Positions 26,737 to 35,906 are shown, counted from the stretch's first letter. The stretch: 64,000 nucleotides of DNA from Xanthomonas hortorum pv. pelargonii (GCF_024499015.1 NZ_CP098604.1:3782001-3846000), one strand, 5' to 3'. Made by a program: numbers and translations. The notes: generated by a model from the letters alone, not told the origin.

Positions 26737-29700
26737 TCATTGCTCTATTTTCTCGATGAACTCTGGGTTGATCTCCACCGGATCGTCTCCTTCAGAGAAT
26801 GGGATGTCATAAGCATCAAACGATGCATCGTTGATGTGTTCAAGTGCGCCGTCGAGCATCAGCTCCAGATCCGAAGCGCCATCTTCCAGTTCGGCACGCG
26901 TCCAGTTGGGTCGGGAGAGCATGAGGCGCAGCAGTGCGCTATGCGCTTCATCCAAACCCAACAGGCCAGGAGTAGAAGCAGCTTCTTGACTGGGGAGCGG
27001 CAGTGCTTGGGGCTCGATGATGGGCTCAGGCACATCCTCGGTAAAGATGCCAGCCAAGAGGGCAGAGACCTTGGCGGTATCGTGTTGGAGTTCGGCAATA
27101 CGTTTGGGGTCCAGGCGAAACTGCTTGGCTGGCTCTGCTTGGGTGGCGCTTCTTCCAGAGCTCACTGCATGGACATCACTAAAGACACGCTTGGTCTCCA
27201 CGCCGAGCGTCTTGTAAACCTTCTCCAAGAAGCGCATTTCGTCTGGCGAGACGGTGCCGTCACTTTGCGCAAGGCTTGCCATTGAGGCTGCGATTGTTTC
27301 CTTGGTGGGTTGATCCAACGGGTCAAGCTTTTTCTTGAGCGAGGCCAGAGTGATGGGCGCTAGGCTCAGCCACAAAAGATGCGCACGAAGGCGGTTGTGG
27401 TCGGCGGGACTGAGGTGACTCCATGCATCAATCTCTCGGCCAAGATGTTCGATTTCGTGTGCACTGAAATCGCCATCGGCTTGTGCAACGGTGGAAGCAA
27501 GTTGCAAGGTCAACAGTGCGATTTGATACGCGCTGCTTTGGGCTTGATGGGTTTGGCCGGGCAGCAACGCGAAGAGGACCACAGGATCAGTATCGCCAGG
27601 CGCCCGCGCGCCTTCGAGCACATTGGGCTCCATGCCGATGTGAGCCGCTTCAAGCGTCCTGGCAAGGTCTCGGATCTTTTCTCGGTTGAGCGGCGCGCCA
27701 CCATTGCCGAAGCGATCGGCAAGCTCAGTCAGGGGCAGGGTGATCGCACGACCTTGAACCTCGTCCACCAGCAATTGGAGCGCTGCTTTGCGCGGGGCAG
27801 GCCAAATGCTGGTTGGCAGGTGTAGCAAGCCATCCAGCGTATTCCGAGCCTCGGGGTTCTTGTTGATAAGGCGACTAAGCGGGCCGAGTTCATCCGTGCA
27901 TTGCTGGACGATTTCGTTGAGTTTCTTGATGGGCGCTGTGAGCGCGGTGACATCGGGTGTCTCGCCAAACGTCTTGGGCTTGAAGCTGTTGCCATAAAAG
28001 GCCGGGGAAAATGTTTGTCTCGAAAATTTCAGCTTGGTGCGGTTCTTGGGCAGGACCAACCCTGCATCAAAAAGCTCCCGGTAGCGCTCAACGAAGAGCT
28101 GATCGAACTCTTCAGCGCAGCGCGTTGTGGCAGTTCTGAGGGGGATTTCGGGACTCAGGCGTGCCCAGGCAAGAGCTAAACGTGCTGGGATCGGCGCGCG
28201 ATCCAATGAGCATTGACCCAACGCTAGACGTAGATAAAACGGAAGCTCATGGGTGCGCTGAAAGCTGGGGAGCGGTTTGGTGTAAAGCTTTTCCCCAATG
28301 TCATCGAGTTCCATCCAGTCCAGCAAGCTGTTGATCTGGAATCGGATAACGGTGTAGATCTTGCCGTAGGCGGCTTCTAGATGCCGCAGTGCTGCTTTGA
28401 TGGCTGGCCAACCCTGCTTTGAGTCTGGCTCATCGGCTCCATCGATCAAGACCCGGCGTTCAATGCCATACAAGAACAACATCACGTATCGGTAGTTGCA
28501 TTCGGGATCGGATCGATCAGAAGCGAGCCAATTGATGTAGGCGCGGCGCTCGGTTGCAGATAGGTCAGCGTAGTTCTCCTGGTAGCCGACCGGCTCGCGG
28601 TAGTTGCCAGTTGGTGCAACGGCGAGAACACCATTGACCAAGCTGGGTTCATTCCCACCCCTTGGTGTTGCGAGCTTGACCCCAGAGTAGAACAGTCCGC
28701 CCGAGATTTTTACTCCACGAACTTCGATGATCTCGCCCGGCTGCACCCAACGCGTCTTCTCCCAGCCCGCAGGAGGCTTGGGCACCAAGAATTCCTTTGC
28801 AGGTGCACTGCCGGCGATGCTGGTGCGATGAAGTTCGTCCGTGGCGTTCGCCGGCTCCGTGCGGGAGGCCGCAGGCAACGGTGGCGGAATGGATGACACC
28901 TCTGTCTCGCTCGTCGGAACAGGAATAGGCGGCAATGCAGGTGGCAGTGCTGGGATCGTCTCAACTCTTTCAGCAGTTGGCGTTGGCGCGATCACGCGTT
29001 GACTTTCAAGTGTGGGGTCGGAAGCCGTTTGGGCGGGTGGAGGCATCGCAGCTCTAGCAACGACCGCACGCATAGCGTCGAGAAGATTGCTGTTCAGTTG
29101 CTGCGGCGATGACGGGGCTTCCGTAGGTGCCGAGGCGATGGTTTGCGCGTCTGGTGTCTTGGTTGTTCCTAGATCGCTTGGACTAGGCGAAGCAGTTGGG
29201 CGTGGGCGGCTCGGGGTGGGCACGATGATGCGCGAAGCGTCTGATGCGGCATCAATGGCAGAGTTCGCTTGCCCACTGATTGATGGTTGCTCAGCCACAG
29301 CGCGCATTGCTTCAAGCAAATTGCCGTTGGGCTGCTGAGGGACGGGACGATCTTGAGGATTTCCGGTGGCGCTCGGTTCCAGTGCGGCACGTGTGCCTGA
29401 CAGAATGATCGGAGACATTTCCGCCTGCCCGGGAGGGGCAGGAGTCTGTGGTGCTACTGGTGTCGTCGGGCCGTGCTCGGCAATGTGCGCCATCGCGGTC
29501 CGCAAGTTCCCCGGTCGGTCGGTTGCAACCCGAGCTGGGTTCTGTGGAGGTGCCGCCTGGGGAGCATGGGGAGCTGATTGGCTCAACGCTGCAGTCGGTT
29601 CCGCAACGCGCTCGCTGGCAACCCGGTTGCTCTGCGAGGGCGATGGAGCGATCGGTGGTTGAGCGGCCTCTAGCATGGAAGACAGGATCTTCCGATTGGC

Positions 29701-29970
29701 GCTTGCGGGAGCAGCGGCTGTAGAGCCGCGAGGTTTGCTTTGAACTCTCTTTGTTCCCGTCAGTTCGGCGAGCGTCGGCTCACGCACGATCGGGGCAGGC
29801 GGCTTCTGCTGAGCTTGCCACTTCACGAAGAGATAAATCCCAAAGGCGACCACAACAGTAATGCCGATAGCAATCCACACTTGCTTAGGCACCATCGCGA
29901 TGACCGCTAATGCGATCACCAATGCGATCACGGTAAGGTCTGAGCCTTGCTTTTTCCTGCGTCGCGCCAC
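26737..29970 (-). CDS. Membrane-anchored TerB-N / TerB-C protein
   Basis: This 1077-residue protein begins with a basic start (MARRRKKQG) and two transmembrane segments (residues about 11-26 and 30-50). A Pro/Ala-rich linker (55-400) holds four copies of a short helical motif: KILSSMLEAA (94-103), NLRTAMAHIAE (155-165), NLLEAMRAVAE (217-227) and NLLDAMRAVVA (295-305). A TerB-N-like domain follows (about 405-620: WVQPGEIIEVRGVKISGGLFY, YINWLASDR), then a TerB-like acidic helical region with DGDFSAHEIEHL and DGTVSPDEMRFL, and a C-terminal TerB-C-like part. Tellurite-resistance-type domains of this kind are linked to stress and phage response. It is the first gene of the operon with BrxD-like and helicase genes. 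Confidence 0.8.
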   Translation of the reverse strand: MARRRKKQGSDLTVIALVIALAVIAMVPKQVWIAIGITVVVAFGIYLFVKWQAQQKPPAPIVREPTLAELTGTKRVQSKPRGSTAAAPASANRKILSSMLEAAQPPIAPSPSQSNRVASERVAEPTAALSQSAPHAPQAAPPQNPARVATDRPGNLRTAMAHIAEHGPTTPVAPQTPAPPGQAEMSPIILSGTRAALEPSATGNPQDRPVPQQPNGNLLEAMRAVAEQPSISGQANSAIDAASDASRIIVPTPSRPRPTASPSPSDLGTTKTPDAQTIASAPTEAPSSPQQLNSNLLDAMRAVVARAAMPPPAQTASDPTLESQRVIAPTPTAERVETIPALPPALPPIPVPTSETEVSSIPPPLPAASRTEPANATDELHRTSIAGSAPAKEFLVPKPPAGWEKTRWVQPGEIIEVRGVKISGGLFYSGVKLATPRGGNEPSLVNGVLAVAPTGNYREPVGYQENYADLSATERRAYINWLASDRSDPECNYRYVMLFLYGIERRVLIDGADEPDSKQGWPAIKAALRHLEAAYGKIYTVIRFQINSLLDWMELDDIGEKLYTKPLPSFQRTHELPFYLRLALGQCSLDRAPIPARLALAWARLSPEIPLRTATTRCAEEFDQLFVERYRELFDAGLVLPKNRTKLKFSRQTFSPAFYGNSFKPKTFGETPDVTALTAPIKKLNEIVQQCTDELGPLSRLINKNPEARNTLDGLLHLPTSIWPAPRKAALQLLVDEVQGRAITLPLTELADRFGNGGAPLNREKIRDLARTLEAAHIGMEPNVLEGARAPGDTDPVVLFALLPGQTHQAQSSAYQIALLTLQLASTVAQADGDFSAHEIEHLGREIDAWSHLSPADHNRLRAHLLWLSLAPITLASLKKKLDPLDQPTKETIAASMASLAQSDGTVSPDEMRFLEKVYKTLGVETKRVFSDVHAVSSGRSATQAEPAKQFRLDPKRIAELQHDTAKVSALLAGIFTEDVPEPIIEPQALPLPSQEAASTPGLLGLDEAHSALLRLMLSRPNWTRAELEDGASDLELMLDGALEHINDASFDAYDIPFSEGDDPVEINPEFIEKIEQ

Positions 29971-30105
29971 GTGGCCCCCTGCCTAAGGCGTCTATCCTTA
30001 TTTATCTTAGCGCTTTGAAAACAAGCAGGGTGCTCTCGGCTGGCTGCTAGAAATTGAGATCGAGCCTGCTTGATTGCTATCCTAATCTCAGGGATGGGGG
30101 GCGAG

Positions 30106-32679
30106 ATGGTGCTTTATAACGATTTTTCTCGGTTTGAGAGATGGGCGCGAGATCAGCTGGCTCCCGAAGTAGTCTTGAAGATCTGCGCTGTGGTTGAAGC
30201 TAACCTTGAGCAAATCGCGCGAACGACCCACGCGGGCGGTCAGCGCACTCGGCTCATCACGCCTTTGATCCGTGCCGGTCTGGTGCGCCCGCTGCCTGAA
30301 AGGGCTGAGACGGCAATGGCGGACCAGTCAGAGCTGGGATGGACACGCTTGTCCAGGCTTCAACTTGGGCCGTTTAGGGGTTTCCGTCGCCAAGAGGTTT
30401 TTGAGCTTGATCATCGAACTGTTCTTGTCTTGGGTGCCAACGGCTCGGGAAAGAGCAGCCTCTGTGAAGCGCTTGAACTTGCACTTCTCGGACGCATTGA
30501 GGAGGCCGACGAGCGTGCATTGGATTCTCGGCGCTACTTCGACAATGCCCATGAAGGCCGTCATCAGTTGCCCGTATTAATTGCTAAGAGCAACGGTGCA
30601 GAGCACCAGGTTCAACCAGACGAGGAGCGTCATCGGTTCATCATCATCGAGCGCAACCGAATCGAATCATTTGCGCGCATCGGCGCACGAAGGCCAGCTG
30701 AGGCATCGTCCATGCTGGCGGCATTGTTCGGTCTAACTGCGTTCAATGATTTCGTGGCGGGTTTTGGTGGAAGCTTGGATCGGCAACTCAACCTCTCTCT
30801 TCCCAAGGCTGCCGACTTAGCGCAACGACGCGTTGCGATCCAGGCCGATGAGGTCAAGATCGCATCCGAAGCTGCCACACACGCTGAGTTTGATGTGCAG
30901 CGCAATCAGGTGGCCACCGCTTTTGAGCTTGGTCTTGACTATTTGGGTCTGAAAGCGCGAATTGGCACTGCACAGACCCCGGGACGGCTTCAAGAGATTC
31001 GTGCGATTTTGGCGACACCTTTGGCTGCCGAAACGGGAATTCGTCCTGAGCACTTGATCGCTTCGCGTCGAGCACACCGTGATCTGACCCGAGAGCTGGA
31101 AACAACACGGGGAGCGCTTGCAACACGCGCTCAGGAAGTCTCGTATCGGGAGTTGTATCACTCTGTCGTTGCGCTCCAAAACGCACATGCAGACCGCTGC
31201 CCGGCGTGCGAGACCCCGCTGGACCAAGTGGCTATCAATCCGTTCGGTCGGGCCGCAACCGGCTTGGTTGCACTCGGTGAACTCTCCCAACTTGAAGCAA
31301 AAGCGAGCCGGTTGGAGCGACAGGTGGACCGAAGCCAAAGCACGCTAGACATAGCGCTCCGCCAAACAATCGAACATATCGCTAAGCTCCCCAACATCGG
31401 CACTTTGGCGCCAACGGAGCAGCTGTTAGCAAATGGAGATCGGCAAGGTTGGCGTCAGCTACTCACGGCAGCGCGTGCGCTCAAACGACTCGACGAGAGT
31501 CTTGTAGTCCAGAGGGCCGAGCGGCAATCCTTAGAGGCAGAGGTTGAGAGGCTGCAAACGGCCAGGACGCAATTGGCAAAAATTGCGGGTCAGCAGAACC
31601 AGTTCGACGCAGATGTCGCGTCAGCTAAGGAGCGGGTTGCGGCGTTTGCCACTCAAACTGCCGCACTAGTAGTGGAGGTGTCGGCCGAAGCAGTAGCCCA
31701 TGGTGTTGAAGTGCAAGTCAAAGAGGCCTATGAGTTGTTCTTAGGCTTATTGAGGAGCTACCTGGCAACTCTTCCTGAGCAGCTAATGGCTGATCTCAAT
31801 GAGATCACGGTAGACCTTTACAATAGTTTCAATTCGCATGACCACCCTGATGACTTGATCCATACGCTGCGCCTTCCATTAAGGGGCGGTGCGCCGCTTG
31901 AGATCGCATTCGCTCGCGAGCCGGATCGCTTCCATAACGCCTTGGCGATCTTGAGCGAAGGACATCTTCGGTGTCTGGGTCTTTCGATCCTATTGGCCCA
32001 GAACATCAAGCTTAAACTCCCGGCAGTCCTGCTTGACGATGCCGTCAACGCCATCGATCACGAACACCGGGAGGGCATCCGTATGACGCTGTTTGGCCAT
32101 TCGGCGTTGAAGGAAAAGCAACTCATCATCACATGCCATAGCCCTGAGTTCATCAAGGACATCTTCAATAATCACACAAAGGGCGCGCCACTTTACGTCT
32201 TGCGTCATCATCAGGGCGACCACCATCCAATAGTCTCGGGAGGCAAGACACGCAACTACATCGAACGTGCTGAATCGCACATCGACGACTTTGATTTGCG
32301 CGCGGCGCTTTCTTGCTCACGCCAGGCGCTCGAAAGTTTAATTACACGGGTTTGGAAGAAGTTAGCCGATGTTGCCCCCGGTGTGGCAGAGCTCTCGCTA
32401 AAGACGCGACGTCCCGGTGCACCTACGGATCTGAGCAACATTGTCCAATCTTTACTGAGTGCTCTCAACAAGGGGATCAGTGCTGGCTACCTAGACGGGG
32501 TCTGGATCACCAGGCGGGATAACTTAGATGCACTTATCAACGTTCGAGCGAATTCCTTGGCATGGATGTCATTGAACAAGGGGACCCACGAAGAAGAAGA
32601 TCGTGAGGATTTCGAGGAGCCAACGCTTAGGCGTATTGTCGAGGCACTACGAGGGCTCGATGTATCTTTCGGGAAATGA
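30106..32679 (+). CDS. Rad50/SMC-like AAA ATPase with zinc-hook motif
   Basis: This 857-residue protein has an N-terminal helical segment of about 75 residues. An ABC-type ATPase head follows: Walker A LGANGSGKSSL (near residue 108), long coiled arms broken by CPACETP (a CxxC hook near residue 368), a signature-like LSEGHLRCLGLSILL, and Walker B LPAVLLDDAVNAID followed by a His-containing D/H-loop (CHSPEF). A C-terminal extension (residues 700-857) is extra to Rad50. The ATG at 30106, with GGGGGGCGAG upstream, is preferred over 30070. It is divergent from the TerB operon with a shared 135-base promoter region. It is probably a defence ATPase that senses DNA ends or structure. A nuclease partner is not obvious nearby. 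Confidence 0.8.
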   Translation: MVLYNDFSRFERWARDQLAPEVVLKICAVVEANLEQIARTTHAGGQRTRLITPLIRAGLVRPLPERAETAMADQSELGWTRLSRLQLGPFRGFRRQEVFELDHRTVLVLGANGSGKSSLCEALELALLGRIEEADERALDSRRYFDNAHEGRHQLPVLIAKSNGAEHQVQPDEERHRFIIIERNRIESFARIGARRPAEASSMLAALFGLTAFNDFVAGFGGSLDRQLNLSLPKAADLAQRRVAIQADEVKIASEAATHAEFDVQRNQVATAFELGLDYLGLKARIGTAQTPGRLQEIRAILATPLAAETGIRPEHLIASRRAHRDLTRELETTRGALATRAQEVSYRELYHSVVALQNAHADRCPACETPLDQVAINPFGRAATGLVALGELSQLEAKASRLERQVDRSQSTLDIALRQTIEHIAKLPNIGTLAPTEQLLANGDRQGWRQLLTAARALKRLDESLVVQRAERQSLEAEVERLQTARTQLAKIAGQQNQFDADVASAKERVAAFATQTAALVVEVSAEAVAHGVEVQVKEAYELFLGLLRSYLATLPEQLMADLNEITVDLYNSFNSHDHPDDLIHTLRLPLRGGAPLEIAFAREPDRFHNALAILSEGHLRCLGLSILLAQNIKLKLPAVLLDDAVNAIDHEHREGIRMTLFGHSALKEKQLIITCHSPEFIKDIFNNHTKGAPLYVLRHHQGDHHPIVSGGKTRNYIERAESHIDDFDLRAALSCSRQALESLITRVWKKLADVAPGVAELSLKTRRPGAPTDLSNIVQSLLSALNKGISAGYLDGVWITRRDNLDALINVRANSLAWMSLNKGTHEEEDREDFEEPTLRRIVEALRGLDVSFGK

Positions 32680-32886
32680 AATGCATGTTGAGCAGAAGAA
32701 AGATGGTAAGAATACTGCGCCGACAAGTTGCAGCTAAATTAATAAAGACCGCCTTTGATTCATCTAAACGAAGCATTTCCCAGGCTGCCTGCTCCGTCAT
32801 AAGTTGACAGGGAAAACGCTTGCATTGGGTCGGGGAGGAGGCGACCTTTGAAAATTTCAGGTTATCAATTCGCTAAGGAGTGCTAA

Positions 32887-33038
32887 GGAAGGTCTGAACA
32901 ACTCGCAGCGTTGCGAGCGAACTTGGGATTCCGGTCGATTGCGCTGGTCGCCCATTCTGAAAAATCAAACACTTGTGCGTGATGGAGCCTGCCTCAGATG
33001 TTGTTCGGAAACGCATTAAAGAGTTATTCAGAGCTTCC
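32887..33038 (+). mobile_element. MITE-like non-autonomous IS5-type element
   Basis: A 152-bp segment whose ends (GGAAGGTCTGAACAACTCG at the left, complement-like ATTCAGAGCTTCC at the right) match IS5-type inverted repeats. It is flanked on both sides by CTAA (32883-32886 and 33039-33042) and has no coding capacity. The right CTAA is shared with the left end of the adjacent full-length IS5 copy. Confidence 0.7.
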
Positions 33039-33042
33039 CTAA

Positions 33043-34201
33043 GGAAGCTCTGAACAACGCACCACAGATACGCGACACTACCCGCCTCATGTTGAGGAGT
33101 GATCCATGCAACTGACGTTCGGTGACGCTGAGGGCCTGGGCAAGCGCAAGCAGACTCGCCGGGAGATCTTCCTGGCCGAGATGGAGCAGGTGGTTCCGTG
33201 GCAGCACTTGCTCGGTCTGATCGCGCCGCACTATCCGGTGTCGGGGCGCCCTGGTCGACAGCCGTATGCACTGGCGACGATGTTGCGCATTCATCTGCTG
33301 CAGCAGTGGTATGCGCTGAGCGATCCGGCGATGGAAGAAGCGCTGCACGAGATTCCGACCTTGCGGCGCTTTGCCCAGCTCGGTGGCTTGGACGACATTC
33401 CCGACGAGATCACGATTCTCAACTTTCGGCGCCTGCTGGAGACCCATGGCCTTGCCGCGCGGATGCTGGAAGCGGTCAACGCGCATCTGGCACGCAAGGG
33501 CCAGAGCCTGCGGTCCGGCACAATTGTTGATGCGACGCTGATCGCTGCACCCAGTTCGACCAAGAACGCCGATCACGCGCGCGACCCTGAGATGCATCAG
33601 ACCAAGAAAGGTAATCAGTGGTATTTCGGGATGAAGGCGCACATCGGCGTGGATGAATTTTCCGGGCTGGTGCACCACGTCCATTGCACAGCCGCCAATG
33701 TCGCCGACGTTACGGTGACGCACGCATTGCTACACGGCAAGGAAGAAAGCGTGTTTGGCGACAGCGGCTATACCGGTGCAGACAAACGCGAAGAACTGCA
33801 GACCTGCAAGGCTGCATTCTTCATCGCCGCCAGGCCTTCGACGATGCAAGCCATCGGCAACAAACGCGAGCGTGCTCGGGAACAGGGTTGGGAACACTTC
33901 AAGGCCAGCGTGCGCGCCAAGGTGGAGCATCCATTCCGGGTGACCAAGCGCCAGTTCGGCTAAACCAATGTCCGCTATCGCGGCTTGGCCAAGAACACCG
34001 CACAAGTGTTGACCTTGTTTGCGCTGTCAAACCTGTGGATGAAGCGAAAGCAGTTACTGCCTGCTATGGGGAGCGTGCGCCTGTAACCCGGGGGATTCCC
34101 AAGGAAAGCGCCAGAAATGGCGGAAGATCCGAAGATCCAAACGTGACTCTCCGGAACGATGCGACACTCCGCACTCTCAGGCCGCGTTGTTTAGACCTTC
34201 C
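33043..34201 (+). mobile_element. IS5-family element, copy 2 (transposase inactivated)
   Basis: Nearly identical to the copy at 24882-26039 and with the same ends. The left flank is CTAA (33039-33042) and the right flank is CTAG (34202-34205). The duplication is therefore imperfect and the element may have been part of a local rearrangement. Confidence 0.88.
33106..34086 (+). pseudogene. IS5-family transposase with premature stop
   Basis: The frame is the same as in copy 1 but a TAC-to-TAA change at 33961 stops translation after 285 residues, just beyond the catalytic Glu region (RVTKRQFG). The remaining 41 codons continue in frame to GSVRL. It is a base substitution rather than an indel, so sequencing error is less likely. 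The truncated protein is probably inactive. Confidence 0.85.
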
Positions 34202-34205
34202 CTAG

Positions 34206-34326
34206 GCAGCTGATCACGCCTCAGCAATCCTCGACTAAGGATGGATGCCAAATTCTCTTCACGCGTGAAGTGGAAGAGGGCCTTAATGCCGCGCTCGGAG
34301 ACAAACTGCTGGATATTTGCTGCCAT
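34206..34326 (-). pseudogene. N-terminal remnant of a DarT/DUF4433-like gene
   Basis: The ATG at 34326 (AAAGGAATCAGC upstream, a good ribosome site) opens a leftward frame of 40 native residues, MAANIQQFVSERGIKALF then HFTREENLASILSRGLLRRDQL. The frame is cut by the right end of the IS5 copy. His-Phe-Thr...Asn-Leu-x-Ser-Ile-Leu...Gly-Leu is the N-terminal signature of DarT-type DNA ADP-ribosyltransferases. The rest of the gene is not present beyond the IS and MITE, so it was probably lost by deletion. No DarG antitoxin was seen. Confidence 0.55.
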
Positions 34327-34601
34327 GCTGATTCCTTTCAATCCGCCTAACGATGCTTGAAGAGCGCGAGACCATGACGTGCGTTTCCTTGCACGACCTC
34401 ACTGGATCGATATCGACTGCATGAGATACATCTTTAAGGTCAACATCAATGAGTAGCTGAGATCAGCTGGCACAGCGGTGCACCAACTGTCGCCGTATTG
34501 TTCGTGAACGCTGAGGAAGATTGAACTGGAAGCGTCGCGTCAAGCCGCAAGAAGCCATTGACGAAATTCCGTCTTGCCTTAGGGTGGACTTGGGAGGGCG
34601 T

Positions 34602-34886
34602 ATGTTTCCGAGTGACTATGTGCAGTATGTCAACACGATCCAGGAAGATTGGCAACAGAAGCGATTGATGGCGCGCCTGGCGCTAAATCTTTGCTTTGAT
34701 CGACGGCGATATCCAGTGGACCTTCGGGAGCTAGGCAGGCTCCGGAATGACAGGGCTGCCGTGGCTTGGTCCTTGATCTCCCATGTTCTTGCAGACAGAC
34801 GGCGGCCTGATCTCTCTTCAAAAGAGCTAGCTGGTCTGGTACGGATCTGTAAAGAGGAAGTGTGCCTCGTTGCTGAGGACGCATAA
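34602..34886 (+). CDS. Small DUF7673-like protein
   Basis: This 94-residue protein has MARLALNLCFDRRRYPVDLREL, which I associate with DUF7673-type small proteins of mobile elements in Xanthomonadaceae. The rest is helical. I chose the ATG at 34602 because GGGAGGG lies just upstream. A start at 34521 would add 27 residues. It is followed 2 bases after its stop by a paralogue-like frame. Function unknown. Confidence 0.5.
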   Translation: MFPSDYVQYVNTIQEDWQQKRLMARLALNLCFDRRRYPVDLRELGRLRNDRAAVAWSLISHVLADRRRPDLSSKELAGLVRICKEEVCLVAEDA

Positions 34887-34888
34887 GC

Positions 34889-35181
34889 ATGGACGCCGCG
34901 AACTATCTTGAATACATCGCAGCTAACGAGCAGAATTCTCAGCTAATGGCTCGGATTTTCCTCAATGCGTTTGGTCACGAGGCGTCTTATCCGGTGGACG
35001 TGTCCGAGCTGTTGGAGCTTTCACCGCTTAATGTTGGAGTAGTAAGGGGCTGCTGAGTTGGGCGGAGGCGAACCGCGATTTTCGCTATCGGGGCGTGTTC
35101 CTAATGCACTTCAAGTTTATCGCTGACCATAGCTTTGCTGCGATAGCTGGCCCACTGCTTGGTTGCGAAGTCCCTCGATAG
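34889..35181 (+). pseudogene. Second DUF7673-like gene, frameshifted
   Basis: The ATG at 34889 opens 55 codons (QLMARIFLNAFGHEASYPVDVSEL...) similar in plan to the preceding gene, stopping at 35056. Adding one A near 35043 would continue it with GLLSWAEANRDFRYRGVFLMHFKFIADHS, ending at 35181. The end would overlap the convergent gene at 35117. It may be a genuine short protein or a gene broken by a one-base deletion. Confidence 0.4.
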
Positions 35182-35641
35182 CATTCGAAAGCTGACTTTT
35201 TCTAGTAATTTTGCCGTTTCGGAAATCTTCGTAGATATGCATCATAAATTCTTCTGAAAGAGAGCTGTCGATTTCTTTGATCCACTTTGCCACCTCCTCC
35301 CAAAGGATTGAGACGCTATACATCAATTTGAGCTTCTCATAGAACTTCTCGACTTCCCCAATGAGTGCCTTTGGACCAGCTTTGGCATTGAGAATTGCGG
35401 CGCCGAGTCGGGGGTGATCCATGGCGTCTTGCCCGCTGGATTCACCGCGCCTGCAAAGCTCAATCAGGATCACAGCGATGTGGTCCGGGCTTAGGCCCAT
35501 TTGCAAGAGCGCTTCCACCAAATGCAACGTTAGCGCATTCAGCAGGAAAGGCAGGCGGATCTGAACATCTGGGATGGTTGGCATATCGAGTCCATGTTTA
35601 CCGTTGCCGGTCGTCGTGCAACCTATCAGCGCAAATGCCAA
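35117..35641 (-). CDS. Putative small lipoprotein, unknown
   Basis: The frame gives up to 174 residues with a lipobox-like ALIGC at the very start (TTG at 35641, no ATG available), then a helical body (NALTLHLVEALLQMGL, EKFYEKLKLMYSVSILWEEVAKWIKEID). The signal sequence before the Cys is short, only 7 residues from the TTG, so either the true start lies upstream in frame or this is not a lipoprotein. It follows the 82-residue gene by about 16 bases, in operon-like fashion. Function not recognised. Confidence 0.45.
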   Translation of the reverse strand: MAFALIGCTTTGNGKHGLDMPTIPDVQIRLPFLLNALTLHLVEALLQMGLSPDHIAVILIELCRRGESSGQDAMDHPRLGAAILNAKAGPKALIGEVEKFYEKLKLMYSVSILWEEVAKWIKEIDSSLSEEFMMHIYEDFRNGKITRKSQLSNAIEGLRNQAVGQLSQQSYGQR

Positions 35642-35657
35642 GACTAGGCGACAAAGC

Positions 35658-35906
35658 CTAGGACTGATGGCGCCCTAGCTTAGCCTCTGCCAAGAAGCTT
35701 TCTAGCTCCGCCACCCGATCAAAGCGCCTCATCACCACATCTTCGATGGATATGATTGAGAAGCTGCCACCGCTTCTCACATGCTCAACAACTACTTTTG
35801 CGACTGTGTTGAAAGAGAAGTCAGGCGCTTTGATCAAATCTTGCCAGGTATCCTCATTGATTGAGGCATTTCTATCATCGACAATCAGTGCGTAGCCATA
35901 AGCCAT
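35658..35906 (-). CDS. Small hypothetical protein
   Basis: An 82-residue protein starting MAYGYALIVDDRNASINEDT, with a beta/alpha appearance and an acidic C-terminal helix (RVAELESFLAEAKLG). The ATG has AGAGAG upstream. It is the first gene of a two-gene leftward pair with the putative lipoprotein. The N-terminal part resembles small proteins of toxin-immunity type, but I cannot assign a family. Confidence 0.45.
   Translation of the reverse strand: MAYGYALIVDDRNASINEDTWQDLIKAPDFSFNTVAKVVVEHVRSGGSFSIISIEDVVMRRFDRVAELESFLAEAKLGRHQS

Larger units (their letters stand above)
24280..26740 (-). pseudogene. BrxD-like P-loop ATPase split by an IS5-type element
   Basis: The N-terminal part (26740 to 26040) has Walker A GEYGAGKTFF. 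The C-terminal part (24881 to 24280) has Walker B LLVCLDELVNL, a sensor-like GTPEFLMDPRRG segment and a tail ending ASFKL. Removing the IS and one CTAA target copy joins them in frame as ...LAGFSGLLVCLDEL..., giving about 430 residues. The protein matches the DUF2791/BrxD ATPase family. Its ATG overlaps the TerB-protein stop (ATGA), and the helicase follows after 3 bases. The insertion should abolish the ATPase and may impair the downstream genes by polarity. Confidence 0.85.

Noticed and set aside
21332..29970. Classical BREX locus
   Set aside because: Only BrxD-like and BrxHI-like genes are present. BrxX/PglX, PglZ, BrxA, BrxB and BrxC were not found in the window.
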